The notes beneath the pieces were generated by a model. That model did not search any database, was not told the DNA's origin, and worked only from the letters and a program-made list of their open reading frames with translations. From positions 62,001-126,000 of the forward strand of contig NZ_RFFK01000004.1 in NCBI RefSeq assembly GCF_003696305.1: a stretch of DNA of 64,000 bases. Direction: 5' to 3'. Shown here piece by piece: positions 10,007-19,154 of this stretch. The position numbers were made by a program, and so were the translations under genes. The DNA comes from Pseudomonas sp. AOB-7. Its GTDB lineage: Bacteria; Pseudomonadota; Gammaproteobacteria; Pseudomonadales; Pseudomonadaceae. Position 1 is the first letter of the stretch; each line of letters opens with the position of its first letter.

Positions 10007-11982
10007 CCGTTCGCCCCCTGTTCCGCCATGCCGAGGGCCTCGCGCACGCGGGTGCGCACCTTGATCCGGTAACGCGAATCGCTGGCGGCAAGGAAACCGC
10101 CGAGGCCCATCAGCAGTGCGCCCAGCCAGATCCAGCGGACGAAGGGTTTGATGTGCACGCGCACCGCCCAGGCGCCCTGCTCGAGCGGCTCGCCGAGGGC
10201 GACGAAGAGGTCGCGGGTGAAGCCGGCGTCGATGCCCGCCTCGGTCATGGTCGCCTGCTGCACGGTGTACAGACGCTTCTCCGGGTGCAGCACCTTGATC
10301 TGCCGCTCGCCGTCGAACACGCGCACCGTGCCCTTGTCGGAGATGAAGTTGGGGCCCTCATGGTGCACCGCACCGTCGAACTGGAAGCGATAACCGCCCA
10401 GTTCCACCGAATCGCCCGGCGCCATGCGCAGGTCGCGCTCGTAGCTGCCCAGGCTGGTCAGCACCACGCCGAGGGCACACAGGGCGAAACCGAAATGTGC
10501 CATCTGCATGCCCCAGTAGCTGTGACCGAGGCTCGGCAGGCCCTTGAGCAGGCCCTTGTGGCGGGTCTTGTCGAGGATGTCGCGGGCACCGGCCAGCACC
10601 ACCCAGGCCGCCAGCAGGCAGACGGCGAGCACCGCCCAGTGGAAGTCGCCGTGGACGAAGGTGGCGACCAGCGCCAGCACCACGCTGGCCACCAGCACCG
10701 GCGCCAGCATGCGCCCGAGCCAGTGCAGCGGGGTGTCCTTCCAGCGCACCAGCACGCCGACGCTGATCACCGCCATCAACAGCGCCATCAGCGGCACGAA
10801 CAGCGCGTTGAAGTAAGGCGGGCCGACCGACAGCTTGGCCCCGGTCAGGGCGTCGAGCACCAGCGGGTAGAGGGTGCCGAGCAGGATCATCGCCGCGGCC
10901 ACCACCAGCACGATGTTGTTGACCAGCAGCAGGGTCTCGCGCGACCACAGGCCGAAGCCGACCTGGCTGCGCACCACCGGCGCGCGCAGGGCGAACAGCG
11001 CCAGCGAGCCGCCCACCACCAGCAGCAGGAAGGCGAGGATGAACACGCCGCGCTCGGGGTCGGTGGCGAAGGCATGCACCGAGGTCAGCACCCCGGAACG
11101 CACCAGGAAGGTACCGAGCAGGCTGAGGGAGAAGGCGGCGATGGCCAGCAGCACGGTCCAGCTCTTGAACACCCCGCGCTTCTCGGTCACCGCCAGCGAA
11201 TGGATCAAGGCCGTCCCGACCAGCCAGGGCATAAAGGAGGCGTTCTCCACCGGATCCCAGAACCACCAGCCGCCCCAGCCCAGTTCGTAGTAGGCCCACC
11301 AGGAGCCCAGGGCGATGCCGATGCCGAGGAAGGCCCAGGCGACTATGGTCCAGGGCCGCGACCAGCGCGCCCAGGCGGCGTCCAGCTTGCCGCCGAGCAG
11401 CGCGGCGATGGCGAAGGCGAAGGCCACCGAGAAGCCGACGTAGCCCATGTACAGCATCGGTGGATGGACGATCAGGCCGAAGTCCTGCAGCAGCGGGTTG
11501 AGGTCGCGGCCGTCCATCGGCGCATTTGGCAGCAGGCGCTCGAAGGGGTTGGAGGTGACGATCAGAAACAGCAGGAAGCCGATGCTGATCATGCCCATCA
11601 CCGCCAGCACGCGGGCCAGCATCTCTTCCGGCAAGTGGCGGGAGAAGATCGCCACGGCGAAGGTCCAGCCGGCCAGGATCAGCGCCCACAGCAGCAGCGA
11701 GCCCTCGTGCGCGCCCCACACGGCGCTGAACTTGTAGTACCAGGGCAGCGCGCTGTTGGAGTTGTTGGCCACGTAGGCGACGGAGAAGTCGTCGACCATG
11801 AAGGCGTAGGTCAGGCAGAGGAAGGAAAACAGCAGGAAGGCGAACTGGCCCCAGGCGGCCGGCTGCGCCAGGCTCATCCACTGGTGGTCGCCGCGCCAGG
11901 CGCCGATCAGCGGCAGCGTGGCCTGCACCAGGCACAGGCACAGCGCCAGGATCATCGCCAGATGGCCGAGCTCGGGAATCAT
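10003..11982 (-). CDS. ccmF: Heme lyase subunit CcmF
   Basis: CcmF is the multi-spanning inner-membrane core of the heme-apocytochrome ligation complex. It has 659 residues, the normal size, and about 15 membrane segments. The tryptophan-rich heme-handling domain [19 protein letters not shown] is present, as are conserved histidines around [10 protein letters not shown] and the heme b region. The start [12 protein letters not shown] at 11982 overlaps the ccmE stop. Confidence 0.95.
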   Translation of the reverse strand: MIPELGHLAMILALCLCLVQATLPLIGAWRGDHQWMSLAQPAAWGQFAFLLFSFLCLTYAFMVDDFSVAYVANNSNSALPWYYKFSAVWGAHEGSLLLWALILAGWTFAVAIFSRHLPEEMLARVLAVMGMISIGFLLFLIVTSNPFERLLPNAPMDGRDLNPLLQDFGLIVHPPMLYMGYVGFSVAFAFAIAALLGGKLDAAWARWSRPWTIVAWAFLGIGIALGSWWAYYELGWGGWWFWDPVENASFMPWLVGTALIHSLAVTEKRGVFKSWTVLLAIAAFSLSLLGTFLVRSGVLTSVHAFATDPERGVFILAFLLLVVGGSLALFALRAPVVRSQVGFGLWSRETLLLVNNIVLVVAAAMILLGTLYPLVLDALTGAKLSVGPPYFNALFVPLMALLMAVISVGVLVRWKDTPLHWLGRMLAPVLVASVVLALVATFVHGDFHWAVLAVCLLAAWVVLAGARDILDKTRHKGLLKGLPSLGHSYWGMQMAHFGFALCALGVVLTSLGSYERDLRMAPGDSVELGGYRFQFDGAVHHEGPNFISDKGTVRVFDGERQIKVLHPEKRLYTVQQATMTEAGIDAGFTRDLFVALGEPLEQGAWAVRVHIKPFVRWIWLGALLMGLGGFLAASDSRYRIKVRTRVREALGMAEQGANG

Positions 11983-12467
11983 TGCGCACTCTCCTGCTGG
12001 TAGGCCTGTTTGCCGGCGGTGGCGGCGTCGTGCTGCTGCTTCATGCCGCTCTTTTCCAGCGCCTGCATCACTTCCGGCGGCATGTAGTTCTCGTCGTGCT
12101 TGGCCAGCACCTCGTCGGCCACCAGCACGCCCTGCTCGTTGACCTTGCCCAGGGCGACGATGCCCTGGCCCTCGCGGAACAGGTCGGGGAGGATGCCCTG
12201 GTAGCGGATGGTGATGCCCTTGGCGCCGTCGGTGACCACGAAGTCCACCTCCAGGCTGTCCGGCGAGCGCTTCACCGAGCCCTCCTCCACCAGCCCGCCG
12301 GCGCGGATGCGGGTATCGAGCGGCGCCTCGCCGTCGGCGATCTGGGTCGGGGTGTAAAACAGGTTGATGTTCTCCTGCAGCGCGGTCAGCGCCAGGGCCA
12401 CGGCGATGCTGACGCCGCAGAGGATGGCCAGAACGATGTACAGACGTTTCTTGCGGACCGGATTCAC
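11979..12467 (-). CDS. ccmE: Periplasmic heme chaperone CcmE (GTG start)
   Basis: CcmE carries heme covalently from CcmC to CcmF. The product is 162 residues. It has an N-terminal signal anchor ([20 protein letters not shown]) and an OB-fold domain, and the heme-linking histidine is His124 in LAKHDENY with the conserved Tyr128. The start is a GTG at 12467 whose bases overlap the ccmD TGA (GTGA). The family N-terminus NPVRKKRL begins directly after it. The longer open frame upstream has no resemblance to CcmE. Confidence 0.93.
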   Translation of the reverse strand: MNPVRKKRLYIVLAILCGVSIAVALALTALQENINLFYTPTQIADGEAPLDTRIRAGGLVEEGSVKRSPDSLEVDFVVTDGAKGITIRYQGILPDLFREGQGIVALGKVNEQGVLVADEVLAKHDENYMPPEVMQALEKSGMKQQHDAATAGKQAYQQESAQ

Positions 12468-12640
12468 TTCGACTTCTCCCGGCGCAAACGGCGCGCCTCG
12501 TCTTGCAGGTAACGGCGGCGCGCCAGGATCGGCCACGCCACATTCAGCGCCAGCACCGCCAGGCTGATGCCGTAGGCGCTCCACACGTAGGCGCCATGGC
12601 TGCCCATGGCGAGAAACTCGGCGAAGGAGGAAAAACTCAT
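12464..12640 (-). CDS. ccmD: Heme exporter accessory protein CcmD
   Basis: CcmD is a small single-span protein that releases holo-CcmE from the CcmABC complex. The 58-residue product has one membrane helix ([19 protein letters not shown]) and a basic cytoplasmic tail ([18 protein letters not shown]), the standard CcmD pattern. It starts with a good GGAGGA ribosome site and overlaps ccmC (upstream) and ccmE (downstream). Confidence 0.92.
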   Translation of the reverse strand: MSFSSFAEFLAMGSHGAYVWSAYGISLAVLALNVAWPILARRRYLQDEARRLRREKSK

Positions 12641-13392
12641 GCCTTGCCCTCCACCAGGGATTCGACCTCGGCTTTCACCCAACTGCTGCGCGCCTCGCGC
12701 TTGAGCACCTCGGTGCGCATGCGGTAGAGCAGCACGGCGCCGAAGAAGCAGTAGAAGCCGAGCACGGCGAGCAGCAGCGGTAGCCACATTTCCACCGGCA
12801 TGGCCGGCTTCTCGGTGATCCTGAAGGTGGCGGTCTGGTGCAGCGAGTTCCACCACTCCACCGAGTACTTGATGATCGGGATATTGACCACCCCGACTAT
12901 GGCCAGCACGGCGCAGGCCTTGGCCGCGCTGTCGCGGTTGCTGATGGCGTTGCCCAGGGCGATCACGCCGAAGTAGAGGAACAGCAGGATCAGCATCGAG
13001 GTCAGGCGCGCGTCCCACACCCAATAGGTGCCCCAGGTCGGCTTGCCCCAGATGGCGCCGGTGAGCAGGGCGATGGCGGTCATCCAGGCGCCGATGGGCG
13101 CGGCCTGCTGCAGGGCGACGTCGGCCAGCTTCATCTTCCACACCAGGCCGACCAGGCCGGCGACCGCCAGCATCACGTAGATCGACTGGGCGAGGAAGGC
13201 CGCCGGCACGTGGATGTAGATGATCCGAAAGCTGTTGCCCTGCTGGTAGTCCGGCGGCGCGAAGGCCAGGCCCCAGACCAGCCCGGCGGCGATCAGCAGC
13301 CCGGCGGCGATGCTCAGCCAGGGCAGCCAGCGGCCGCTGATCTCATAGAACCACTTGGGCGAACCCCACTTGTGAAACCACGTCCAGTTCAT
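12637..13392 (-). CDS. ccmC: Heme exporter protein CcmC
   Basis: CcmC presents heme to CcmE. It is an integral membrane protein with six predicted spans and the WWD-type tryptophan-rich motif [17 protein letters not shown] between flanking histidines. I start it at ATG 13392 ([15 protein letters not shown]), the usual N-terminus and 251 residues. ATG 13404 and GTG 13407 are in-frame alternatives that would add 4-5 residues. A 72-base gap with a palindrome separates it from ccmB. Confidence 0.92.
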   Translation of the reverse strand: MNWTWFHKWGSPKWFYEISGRWLPWLSIAAGLLIAAGLVWGLAFAPPDYQQGNSFRIIYIHVPAAFLAQSIYVMLAVAGLVGLVWKMKLADVALQQAAPIGAWMTAIALLTGAIWGKPTWGTYWVWDARLTSMLILLFLYFGVIALGNAISNRDSAAKACAVLAIVGVVNIPIIKYSVEWWNSLHQTATFRITEKPAMPVEMWLPLLLAVLGFYCFFGAVLLYRMRTEVLKREARSSWVKAEVESLVEGKA

Positions 13393-13412
13393 CGCTCGAC
13401 TCATCACTCAAA

Positions 13413-13449
13413 CGTGGCCCGGATGCAATCCGGGGAAGCGCGGGCCACG
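13413..13449. repeat. Palindromic repeat between ccmB and ccmC
   Basis: CGTGGCCCG (13413-13421) pairs with CGGGCCACG (13441-13449). The left side continues GATGCAATCCGGGG, so this is a relative of the 1594-1651 element. It sits in the only non-overlapping junction of the ccm operon. Confidence 0.65.
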
Positions 13450-13464
13450 GTTCACGGTTCGTTA

Positions 13465-14136
13465 TTATTCGCCGACGCTGATGGTCAGGCCGGCGGCAAT
13501 TGCAAAAGGTGTCAGGGTCACCGCCAGGGCGGTGAGGCTGGCCAGCCACAACAGGTGGCCGGTCGCCGGCAATCCTTGCAGGGCCGCCTGCAGCGCCCCG
13601 CTGCCGAGAATCAGCACCGGGATGTACAGCGGCAGAATCAGCAGCGCCAGCAGCAGGCCGCCACGCTTGAGACCGACGGTGAGCGCCGCGCCCACCGCGC
13701 CGAGCAGGCTCAGCACCGGGGTGCCGAGCAGCAGCGACAGCAGCAGCACCGGCAGGCAGCGCCCGGGCAGGCCGAGCATCAGCGCCAGCAGGGGCGCCAG
13801 CAGCACCAGCGCCAGACCGCTGAACAGCCAGTGTGCCAGCACCTTGGCCAACACCAGAAGAGGCAGGGGGTGCGACGAAAGGACCCACTGTTCCAGCGAG
13901 CCGTCCTCGAAATCGCTGCGGAAAAGCCCGTCCAGCGAGAGCAGCACGGCCAATAGCGCCGCCACCCACACCAGCCCCGGCGAAAGGGTTTGCAACAATT
14001 GCGTCTCCGGCCCCACCGCCAGCGGGAACAGCGCGACCACTATGGCGAAGAACACCAGCGGATTGGCCAGTTCGGCCGGACGCCGCGCCAGCAGGCGCAT
14101 TTCACGGGCGAGCAGCAGGCTGAAGACGTTGCTCAT
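13465..14136 (-). CDS. ccmB: Heme exporter permease CcmB
   Basis: CcmB is the membrane subunit of the CcmAB ATPase that drives release of holo-CcmE. The 223-residue product begins [16 protein letters not shown] and has about six membrane spans. The conserved segment [17 protein letters not shown] (residues 72-88) is typical. The ATG at 14136 overlaps the ccmA stop. Confidence 0.94.
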   Translation of the reverse strand: MSNVFSLLLAREMRLLARRPAELANPLVFFAIVVALFPLAVGPETQLLQTLSPGLVWVAALLAVLLSLDGLFRSDFEDGSLEQWVLSSHPLPLLVLAKVLAHWLFSGLALVLLAPLLALMLGLPGRCLPVLLLSLLLGTPVLSLLGAVGAALTVGLKRGGLLLALLILPLYIPVLILGSGALQAALQGLPATGHLLWLASLTALAVTLTPFAIAAGLTISVGE

Positions 14137-14777
14137 GCGGCGTGCTGCCCCAGGTCCAGTTCGCGGTAGGTGGCCGGCTTGTGCTGCAGGCTGTGGTGGG
14201 TGGTCAGCACCACCACCCCGCCGCGCTCGCAGTGCGCCGCCAGGTGCTGCTCCAGCTGCGCCACCCCTTGCTTGTCCAGCGCGGTGAAAGGCTCGTCGAG
14301 CACCCACAGCGGCGGCGCATCGGTCAGGTACAGGCGCGCCAGGGCGACGCGGCGCTGCTGACCGGCGGACAGGGTGTGGCTGGGCACGTCCTCGAAGCCG
14401 CGCAGGCCGACGGCGGCCAGCGCCTGCCAGATCGCCTCGCGGCCGACCGGGGTGTGCAGCGCGCAGAGCCAGGCCAGGTTTTCCTCGGCGCTCAGCAGGC
14501 CCTTGATGCCGGCGGCGTGGCCGATCCACAAGAGATTGCGCGCCAGTTCGCCGCGCTGTTCGGCCAGCGGCCTACCCTGCAGGCGGATGCTGCCGGCGGT
14601 GGGCTGCATCAGCCCGGCCAGCAGGCGCAGCAGGCTGGTCTTGCCGCTGCCGTTGGGGCCGCTGATCTGCAGCATGTCGCCGGCCTGCAGATGAAAATGC
14701 AGGTGTTCGAAAAGCATGCGCCAATCCCGCTCACAGCTGAGCGCCACGGCTTCGAGAAGGGGGGCGGGAGGTGTCAT
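14133..14777 (-). CDS. ccmA: Heme exporter ATP-binding protein CcmA
   Basis: CcmA is the ATPase subunit of the CcmABCD complex. It has 214 residues with Walker A GPNGSGKT (residues 40-47), signature LSAGQQRR (136-143), Walker B LWVLDE (157-162) and an H-loop histidine in VVVLTTHHS. It is the first gene of the minus-strand ccm operon. The 161-base divergent region to the next plus-strand gene carries a perfect TATAAT for this direction. Confidence 0.95.
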   Translation of the reverse strand: MTPPAPLLEAVALSCERDWRMLFEHLHFHLQAGDMLQISGPNGSGKTSLLRLLAGLMQPTAGSIRLQGRPLAEQRGELARNLLWIGHAAGIKGLLSAEENLAWLCALHTPVGREAIWQALAAVGLRGFEDVPSHTLSAGQQRRVALARLYLTDAPPLWVLDEPFTALDKQGVAQLEQHLAAHCERGGVVVLTTHHSLQHKPATYRELDLGQHAA

Positions 14778-14793
14778 CGCTACCTGGCAGGGT

Positions 14794-14820
14794 TAAAGTC
14801 GGCGGTGCCCCGGCCGCTAT
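14794..14820 (+). promoter_or_regulatory. FliA (sigma-28) promoter of the fliK-like/fhlB pair
   Basis: TAAAG (14794-14798), 14 bases, GCCGCTAT (14813-14820). The spacing is identical to the fliC promoter in this window (TAAAG-N14-GCCGATAC), and six of eight -10 positions match GCCGATAA. It lies about 120 bases before the fliK-like start and ties that gene to late flagellar expression. Confidence 0.65.
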
Positions 14821-14859
14821 ACTGACGCGAGCCGGAAGTGCGGTGCGGAACGGGGCGGC

Positions 14860-14865
14860 ATTATA
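14860..14865 (-). promoter_or_regulatory. Probable -10 box of the ccm operon promoter
   Basis: The minus strand reads TG-TATAAT here, about 80 bases before the ccmA start. No good -35 box is found at 16-18 bases, so this would be a -10-dominated promoter. The call rests on the perfect hexamer and on its place in the divergent gap. Confidence 0.45.
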
Positions 14866-14938
14866 CATGTCGCATCACTGTCCCCGCAGTCAGCATTTTC
14901 GACAGGGTGTTAATAGACTTTCGGCCTACCGAGCGCTT

Positions 14939-16480
14939 ATGAGCGAAATCAGCAGTCCCCGTCCGCTTCCCGCCACGCCGCCGGCGGTGCGCCCCGCCGT
15001 CAGCGCCGCCGACCTGGCCGTGCGCCTGCTGCAGCCGCTGGACGGCCTGCTGGCGGCCGGCGAAAGCGCCAAGGCCGAGGTGATCGCCCTCAAGGAACAG
15101 GCGCAGAGTTTCCAACTGCTGCTCAAGCTGACCCTGGCGGGCGGGCGCCAGGCCACCCTGCAGGCCGAGAGCCCGCGACCGCTGGCCCAGGGCAGCGCGC
15201 TGCTGGTCACCGCGCTGTCCGACACCCGCCTGGCCCTGGCGCTGCAGGCCGGCGGCGACAAGCCGCTGACCAGCCTCGACCTGCAACAACTGCCGCCCGG
15301 CACCCTGGTACAGGGCAAGGTACTCAGTCGCGAGCCATTGCCGCCGCAGGGCGCACAGGCGGTCTACCGGCTGCTGGTCAACCTGCTCAACACCCCGCTG
15401 GCCGGCCGCCAGCTGGCCCTCGACAGCCCGCTGGCGCTGCCTCTGGGCAGCCTGCTCAGCGCCCAGGTACAGGGCAGCCAGAGCCTGAATTTCCTGCCGC
15501 TCAGCGGCCGCCTCGATCAACTGGTGCTGGGCCAGCAGCTGGCCGCCCAGCACAATCGCCAGGCCTCGCTGGAGGGCCTGCTCAAGGGGCTGCAGGGCCT
15601 GGCCGGCAAGGCCGAACTGAGCGGCGAGCTGCGCAGCGGTATCGAGCGCCTGCTCGGCGCCCTGCCCGACAGCGCCCAACTGAGCACGGCCAAGGGCCTG
15701 GCCCAGGCCCTGGAAGGCAGCGGCGTGCTGCTGGAAGCCAAACTGCTGCAGGGCCAGACTGCCGCCCTGCCCCAGGACCTGAAAGCCAACCTGCTGCGCC
15801 TGATCGCCCAGTTGTTGCCACAACTGCCCGGCGGCGCCGCCACCCTCGCCGGCCTGCAGGGCGCCATGGGCCAGGCGCTGCCGGCGCTGGCCCGGCAGAT
15901 GCTCGGCGGTCTCAGCCCCGCCGGCGCTGCGCGCCAACAGGCCCTCGGCTTTCCCCTGCCGTCGCGGCTGCTGCAGAACCTGGATGGCGAGGCCGACCTG
16001 GAAACCCTGCTCAAACTCGCCGCCGCGGCCGTCTCGCGCCTGCAGACCCACCAGCTGTCGAGCCTGGCGCAGACCCAGGTAGATGCCAACGGCAACCTGC
16101 TGACCACCTGGCAGCTAGAGCTGCCCATGCGCCACCAGCAGGAGCTGATCCCGCTGCAGATCAAGCTGCAGCGCGAGGACAGCGGCAAGGCGGACAAGCC
16201 GGAGCATAAGGAAACCCTCTGGCGCGTCGAGCTGGCCTTCGACCTCGACCACCTCGGCCCGCTGCAGGTGCGCGCCCAACTGCTGCGCGGCAGCCTGTCC
16301 AGCCAGCTGTGGGCCGAGCGCGCCGATACCGCCCACCTGATCGGCGCCGAACTCGGCAACCTGCGCGAACGCCTGCAGGCCGCCGGCCTCGAGGTCGGCG
16401 AACTGGCCTGCAGCCAGGGCCTGCCGCCGCAGGGGCCGAAAACCACGCTGGAACAACGCTGGGTGGACGAAACCGCATGA
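14939..16480 (+). CDS. FliK-like hook-length control domain protein
   Basis: The 513-residue protein is rich in Leu, Gln and Ala and low in aromatics. A long helical N-terminal and central part is followed by a C-terminal region (from about residue 375) that resembles the Flg_hook domain of FliK: WQLELPMRHQQELIPLQIKLQRE, then WRVELAFDLDHLGPLQVRAQLL. It is distinct from the canonical fliK at 37423-38661. Its stop overlaps the start of the FlhB-domain gene (ATGA), and a FliA promoter lies upstream. The likely role is in flagellar export or hook/filament switching, but the exact function is unknown. The ATG at 14939 lacks a strong ribosome site; ATG 14867 is an alternative. Confidence 0.75.
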   Translation: MSEISSPRPLPATPPAVRPAVSAADLAVRLLQPLDGLLAAGESAKAEVIALKEQAQSFQLLLKLTLAGGRQATLQAESPRPLAQGSALLVTALSDTRLALALQAGGDKPLTSLDLQQLPPGTLVQGKVLSREPLPPQGAQAVYRLLVNLLNTPLAGRQLALDSPLALPLGSLLSAQVQGSQSLNFLPLSGRLDQLVLGQQLAAQHNRQASLEGLLKGLQGLAGKAELSGELRSGIERLLGALPDSAQLSTAKGLAQALEGSGVLLEAKLLQGQTAALPQDLKANLLRLIAQLLPQLPGGAATLAGLQGAMGQALPALARQMLGGLSPAGAARQQALGFPLPSRLLQNLDGEADLETLLKLAAAAVSRLQTHQLSSLAQTQVDANGNLLTTWQLELPMRHQQELIPLQIKLQREDSGKADKPEHKETLWRVELAFDLDHLGPLQVRAQLLRGSLSSQLWAERADTAHLIGAELGNLRERLQAAGLEVGELACSQGLPPQGPKTTLEQRWVDETA

Positions 16481-16818
16481 GCCGCAAGAGCAAGGCCGAG
16501 CCGCGCCAGGCCATCGCCCTCAACTACGACGGGCACAGCGCCCCCGTGCTCAGCGCCAAGGGCGACGACGAACTGGCCGAGGCCATTCTCGCCATCGCCC
16601 GCGAATACGAGGTGCCGATCTACGAGAATGCCGAACTGGTGCGCCTGCTGGCCCGCCTGGAGCTGGGCGACGCCATCCCCGAGGCGCTGTACCGCTGCAT
16701 CGCCGAGATCATCGCCTTCGCCTGGTACCTGCAGGGCAAGACCCCGCCCGGCTTCGCGGCCGACGCCGAGCGCGACGTCAGCCCGCCGCTGCCGCGGCTC
16801 AAGGGACCGGCAGGCTGA
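16477..16818 (+). CDS. FlhB C-terminal-domain protein (FhlB type)
   Basis: The 113-residue protein matches the cytoplasmic domain of the flagellar export switch FlhB without any membrane part: AIALNYDGHSAPVLSAKG, then ILAIAREYEVPIYENAELVR and LGDAIPEALYRCIAEIIAF. The NPTH autocleavage motif of true FlhB is absent; the polypeptide starts just after that point. FhlB homologs can partly replace the FlhB C-terminal fragment in other bacteria. It is coupled to the FliK-like gene by ATGA, a pairing that mirrors the known FliK-FlhB interaction. Its last 20 bases overlap the convergent rhodanese gene. Confidence 0.85.
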   Translation: MSRKSKAEPRQAIALNYDGHSAPVLSAKGDDELAEAILAIAREYEVPIYENAELVRLLARLELGDAIPEALYRCIAEIIAFAWYLQGKTPPGFAADAERDVSPPLPRLKGPAG

Positions 16819-17242
16819 CCGCCAGCGCCTCGCCGGCCGCGCCCTTGCCGCTGGGGAAGTCGAACAGCTGCCAGGCGAAGTAGCCGCCGCGGAAATAGAA
16901 CACCCGACTGAAGCCCCAGGCTACCGCCTGCTGCACCGCCTGCGCGCTTTGCGGGCAGACCTCGCTGTCGCAGTAGATCACCAGCGGCAGCTCGCGCGGC
17001 CAGTGCCTCTGCTGCAGCCCGGCGAAGCGTCCGGCTAGGTCCATGTGCAGGGCACCGTGGACATGGCCCCAGCCCCATTCGCGCGACGGACGCACGTCGA
17101 TGAACAGCGCGCCGTGGTCGTACAGGTGCTTGGCCTGCAGCACGTTGACCGTGATCGCGCCGCGTACCTCCAGCGGCGCGTCCTGGGCGGCGAGCGGCAG
17201 GCACAGCAGCCAGCCGACCAACAGCAGAATCAGGCGATGCAT
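16799..17242 (-). CDS. Periplasmic rhodanese-domain protein
   Basis: The 147-residue product has a signal peptide (MHRLILLLVGWLLCLPLAAQ) and one rhodanese domain: LFIDVRPSREWGWGHVHGALHMDL, then the active-site loop IYCDSEVCPQSAQA with the catalytic Cys, then VFYFRGGYFAWQ. It would be exported and may handle sulfur or thiol groups. The substrate is unknown. ATG 17242 has GGGGTG six bases ahead, so I prefer it to GTG 17251. It is monocistronic and its 3' end overlaps the fhlB-type gene. Confidence 0.85.
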   Translation of the reverse strand: MHRLILLLVGWLLCLPLAAQDAPLEVRGAITVNVLQAKHLYDHGALFIDVRPSREWGWGHVHGALHMDLAGRFAGLQQRHWPRELPLVIYCDSEVCPQSAQAVQQAVAWGFSRVFYFRGGYFAWQLFDFPSGKGAAGEALAVSLPVP

Positions 17243-17251
17243 GACGAACAC

Positions 17252-17358
17252 CCCGCGGCGATGCCTACAGCATCAGCTTAGGCGTGGCCAGGGGGCGTAC
17301 TAGGATTGATTGGCGAAGATCGGACGAGCTTTTAAGAACGCCGACGACTATGCGTCGA
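17252..17358. other. Intergenic region without a gene
   Basis: This region separates the rhodanese gene from the end of the chemotaxis transcript. I see no convincing terminator: only a short CGACG...CGTCG stem near 17341-17358, without a T-run. Confidence 0.5.
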
Positions 17359-17757
17359 TTATTGCGCCTTGGACTGGTGCAGGCGGCTGATCAATTCGGC
17401 CTCGGCCTGGCTCAGGCCGCAGGACTGGGTCAGATCCTCGACGCTGGCGCCCATGCCGACCAGGCGCGCGGCCTGGGTGAAGGACAGGCTGCTGGGGTCG
17501 CGCTGCTCGATCTGACTGAGCTTGTCCGGCAGCGGCGCCACCACCCGGCGCAGCTCGTGCAACTCCTCGCCCATGCGGATGCTGCCGGTCAGGTAGGCAT
17601 CCAGGCGCTTGCCCAGCTCCTTGATCCGCGCGTCGCGCACGGCATCGCACTTGGCCTGCTCCGCCAGCATGCGCTGCTGGTTGCGGTACAGGCCATGGCA
17701 GACGATGCCCAGCGCCACGCAGAGCAGCGCCAGGGCGATCAGGGCGGCTTCGAGCAC
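17359..17757 (-). CDS. DUF2802 family membrane-anchored protein
   Basis: The 132-residue protein has an N-terminal membrane helix (LEAALIALALLCVALGIVCH). A coiled-coil region (residues 25-80, ARIKELGKRLDAYLTGSIRM) follows, and the C-terminus has a helix-turn-helix-like look: AARLVGMGASVEDLTQ, then GLSQAEAELISRLH. This is the DUF2802 protein regularly found after cheW in Pseudomonas flagellar clusters; its role is unknown. The start is a GTG at 17757 sharing its G with the cheW TAG stop, so translation is coupled. Confidence 0.85.
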   Translation of the reverse strand: MLEAALIALALLCVALGIVCHGLYRNQQRMLAEQAKCDAVRDARIKELGKRLDAYLTGSIRMGEELHELRRVVAPLPDKLSQIEQRDPSSLSFTQAARLVGMGASVEDLTQSCGLSQAEAELISRLHQSKAQ

Positions 17758-18236
17758 TAGATACTCTCCAGCTCCGACCACTCTTCCTCGGTCATCATCT
17801 TGTCCAGCTCGACCAGGATCAGCAGTTCGCCATTCTTGTTGCACACGCCCTGGATGAACTTGGCCGACTCGTCGTTGCCCACGTTCGGCGCGGTCTCGAT
17901 CTCCGACTGGCGCAGGTAGACCACCTCGGCCACGCTGTCGACCAGGATGCCCACCACCTGCTTGTCCGCCTCGATGATGACGATGCGGGTGTTGTCGGTG
18001 ACCGGCGCCGAGCCCAGGCCGAAGCGCTGGCGGGTGTCGATCACGGTGACCACGTTGCCGCGCAGGTTGATGATGCCCAGCACGTAGCTCGGCGCCCCCG
18101 GCACCGGGGCGATCTCGGTGTAGCGCAGCACTTCCTGCACCTGCATCACGTTGATGCCATAGGTCTCGTTGTCCAGGCGAAAGGTCACCCACTGCAGAAT
18201 CGGATCTTCGGCACCCTGTGCAGAACTTTTCTTCAT
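17757..18236 (-). CDS. cheW: Chemotaxis coupling protein CheW
   Basis: CheW links chemoreceptors to CheA in the polar array. It is 159 residues with a single CheW domain: WVTFRLDNETYGINVMQVQEVL, then VLGIINLRGNVVTVIDTRQRFG and GILVDSVAEVVYL. It lies between parP and the DUF2802 gene. A FliA-like promoter (18277-18303) may serve it in addition to read-through from the upstream che genes. Confidence 0.96.
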   Translation of the reverse strand: MKKSSAQGAEDPILQWVTFRLDNETYGINVMQVQEVLRYTEIAPVPGAPSYVLGIINLRGNVVTVIDTRQRFGLGSAPVTDNTRIVIIEADKQVVGILVDSVAEVVYLRQSEIETAPNVGNDESAKFIQGVCNKNGELLILVELDKMMTEEEWSELESI

Positions 18237-18276
18237 GTCCCTAGCCTCGTCAAAAACCGCTCGCTGCGGCATGCGC

Positions 18277-18303
18277 GGGTCGACCCGCTTGTCATCAACT
18301 TTA
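18277..18303 (-). promoter_or_regulatory. Possible FliA (sigma-28) promoter for cheW
   Basis: On the minus strand TAAAG is followed by 14 bases and GTCGACCC. The -35 and spacing match the fliC promoter, but the -10 keeps only about half of GCCGATAA. The -10 is overlapped by a perfect 14-bp palindrome, GCGGGTCGACCCGC (18275-18288). Confidence 0.4.
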
Positions 18304-18334
18304 GAGCCCGGCGCACGCGCGGGCCCGCCAATTC

Positions 18335-19123
18335 TCAGTGCAGCTTGCCGGCGGCGAGGCGCTTGGCGCCGCCGCTGGCGATCAATTCGGCGAGTGCCGC
18401 CACGTCGAGCAACGCGCACATGTGCTCGATCACCGTACCGGCCAGCCAGGGCCGCTGGGTGCGCTGGCTGCGCCACTTGACCTCGGCCGGGTCGAGACGG
18501 ATCGAGCGGCTGACCTGATGCACCGCCAGCCCCCATTCATAGCCCTGCACCGAGATCACGTACTGCAGGCCCTCGCGGAAATCCTCGCGGTAGCGATCGG
18601 GCATCACCCAGCGTGCGGTGTCCAGCACCTTGAGGTTGCCCGCCTGGCTCGGCAGGATGCCGAGAAACCAGTCCGGCTGGCCGAACAGCGGCGTCAGCTC
18701 CTGGCCCTCCAGCGGATAGATCGAGCCCAGGCAGATCAGCGGCACGGCCAGGGTCAGGCCGGCGACATCGAACAGCAGGCACTCGAACGGCTCCTCGGCC
18801 CAGCTCGGCCGCCCCTCCAGCTGCAGCGCGGCCGGCTGTGCCGGCGGCGTTTCGAGCGGCGCGGCAAGCGGCGGGGCCTGCACCTCCACCTCCGGCGCGA
18901 CCACCAGGGCCACCGGCGCGCGCGGCGCGACGACAGGTGCGGGAGCGACCGGCGCAGGCGCCGTCAGGCGCGCATCGCGCACCTGCTCCTCGAGCACCGC
19001 GCTCTCGAATTCCTCGAGGCTGACGGACATCTCCAGCTCGGCCGCAGCCTCCTGCAACAGACCGTCGAGGTAGGACTGCAGGGCCAGCTGGGAACGCGTG
19101 GCGGTGGCGAGGGTACGACTCAT
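18335..19123 (-). CDS. parP: CheW-domain polar array protein (ParP type)
   Basis: The 262-residue protein has an N-terminal helical part (residues 1-50), a Pro/Ala/Val-rich linker (55-105) and a C-terminal CheW-like domain: CLLFDVAGLTLAVPLICLGSIY, then WFLGILPSQAGNLKVLDTARWV. In Vibrio such proteins (ParP) connect CheA and receptors to the ParA-like ParC at the pole. The adjacent ParA-like gene and cheW here give the same parC-parP-cheW order. The symbol is by analogy. Confidence 0.8.
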   Translation of the reverse strand: MSRTLATATRSQLALQSYLDGLLQEAAAELEMSVSLEEFESAVLEEQVRDARLTAPAPVAPAPVVAPRAPVALVVAPEVEVQAPPLAAPLETPPAQPAALQLEGRPSWAEEPFECLLFDVAGLTLAVPLICLGSIYPLEGQELTPLFGQPDWFLGILPSQAGNLKVLDTARWVMPDRYREDFREGLQYVISVQGYEWGLAVHQVSRSIRLDPAEVKWRSQRTQRPWLAGTVIEHMCALLDVAALAELIASGGAKRLAAGKLH

Positions 19124-19154
19124 GACTGAAACCCGTGATGGAGACCTGTACAGC

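Noticed and set aside
10153..12003. 616-codon plus-strand frame opposite ccmF
   Set aside because: Gln/His/Arg-rich low-complexity translation of the antisense strand; ccmF and ccmE are certain on the other strand.
12637..13407. Earlier starts of ccmC (GTG 13407, ATG 13404)
   Set aside because: They add four or five residues not seen in the usual N-terminus MNWTWFHK; the ribosome site does not decide.
18335..19123. ParP segment SLEEFESAVLEE as another CheY-binding motif
   Set aside because: It lacks the LL pair and the D-D/E core, and similar helical stretches are common by chance.
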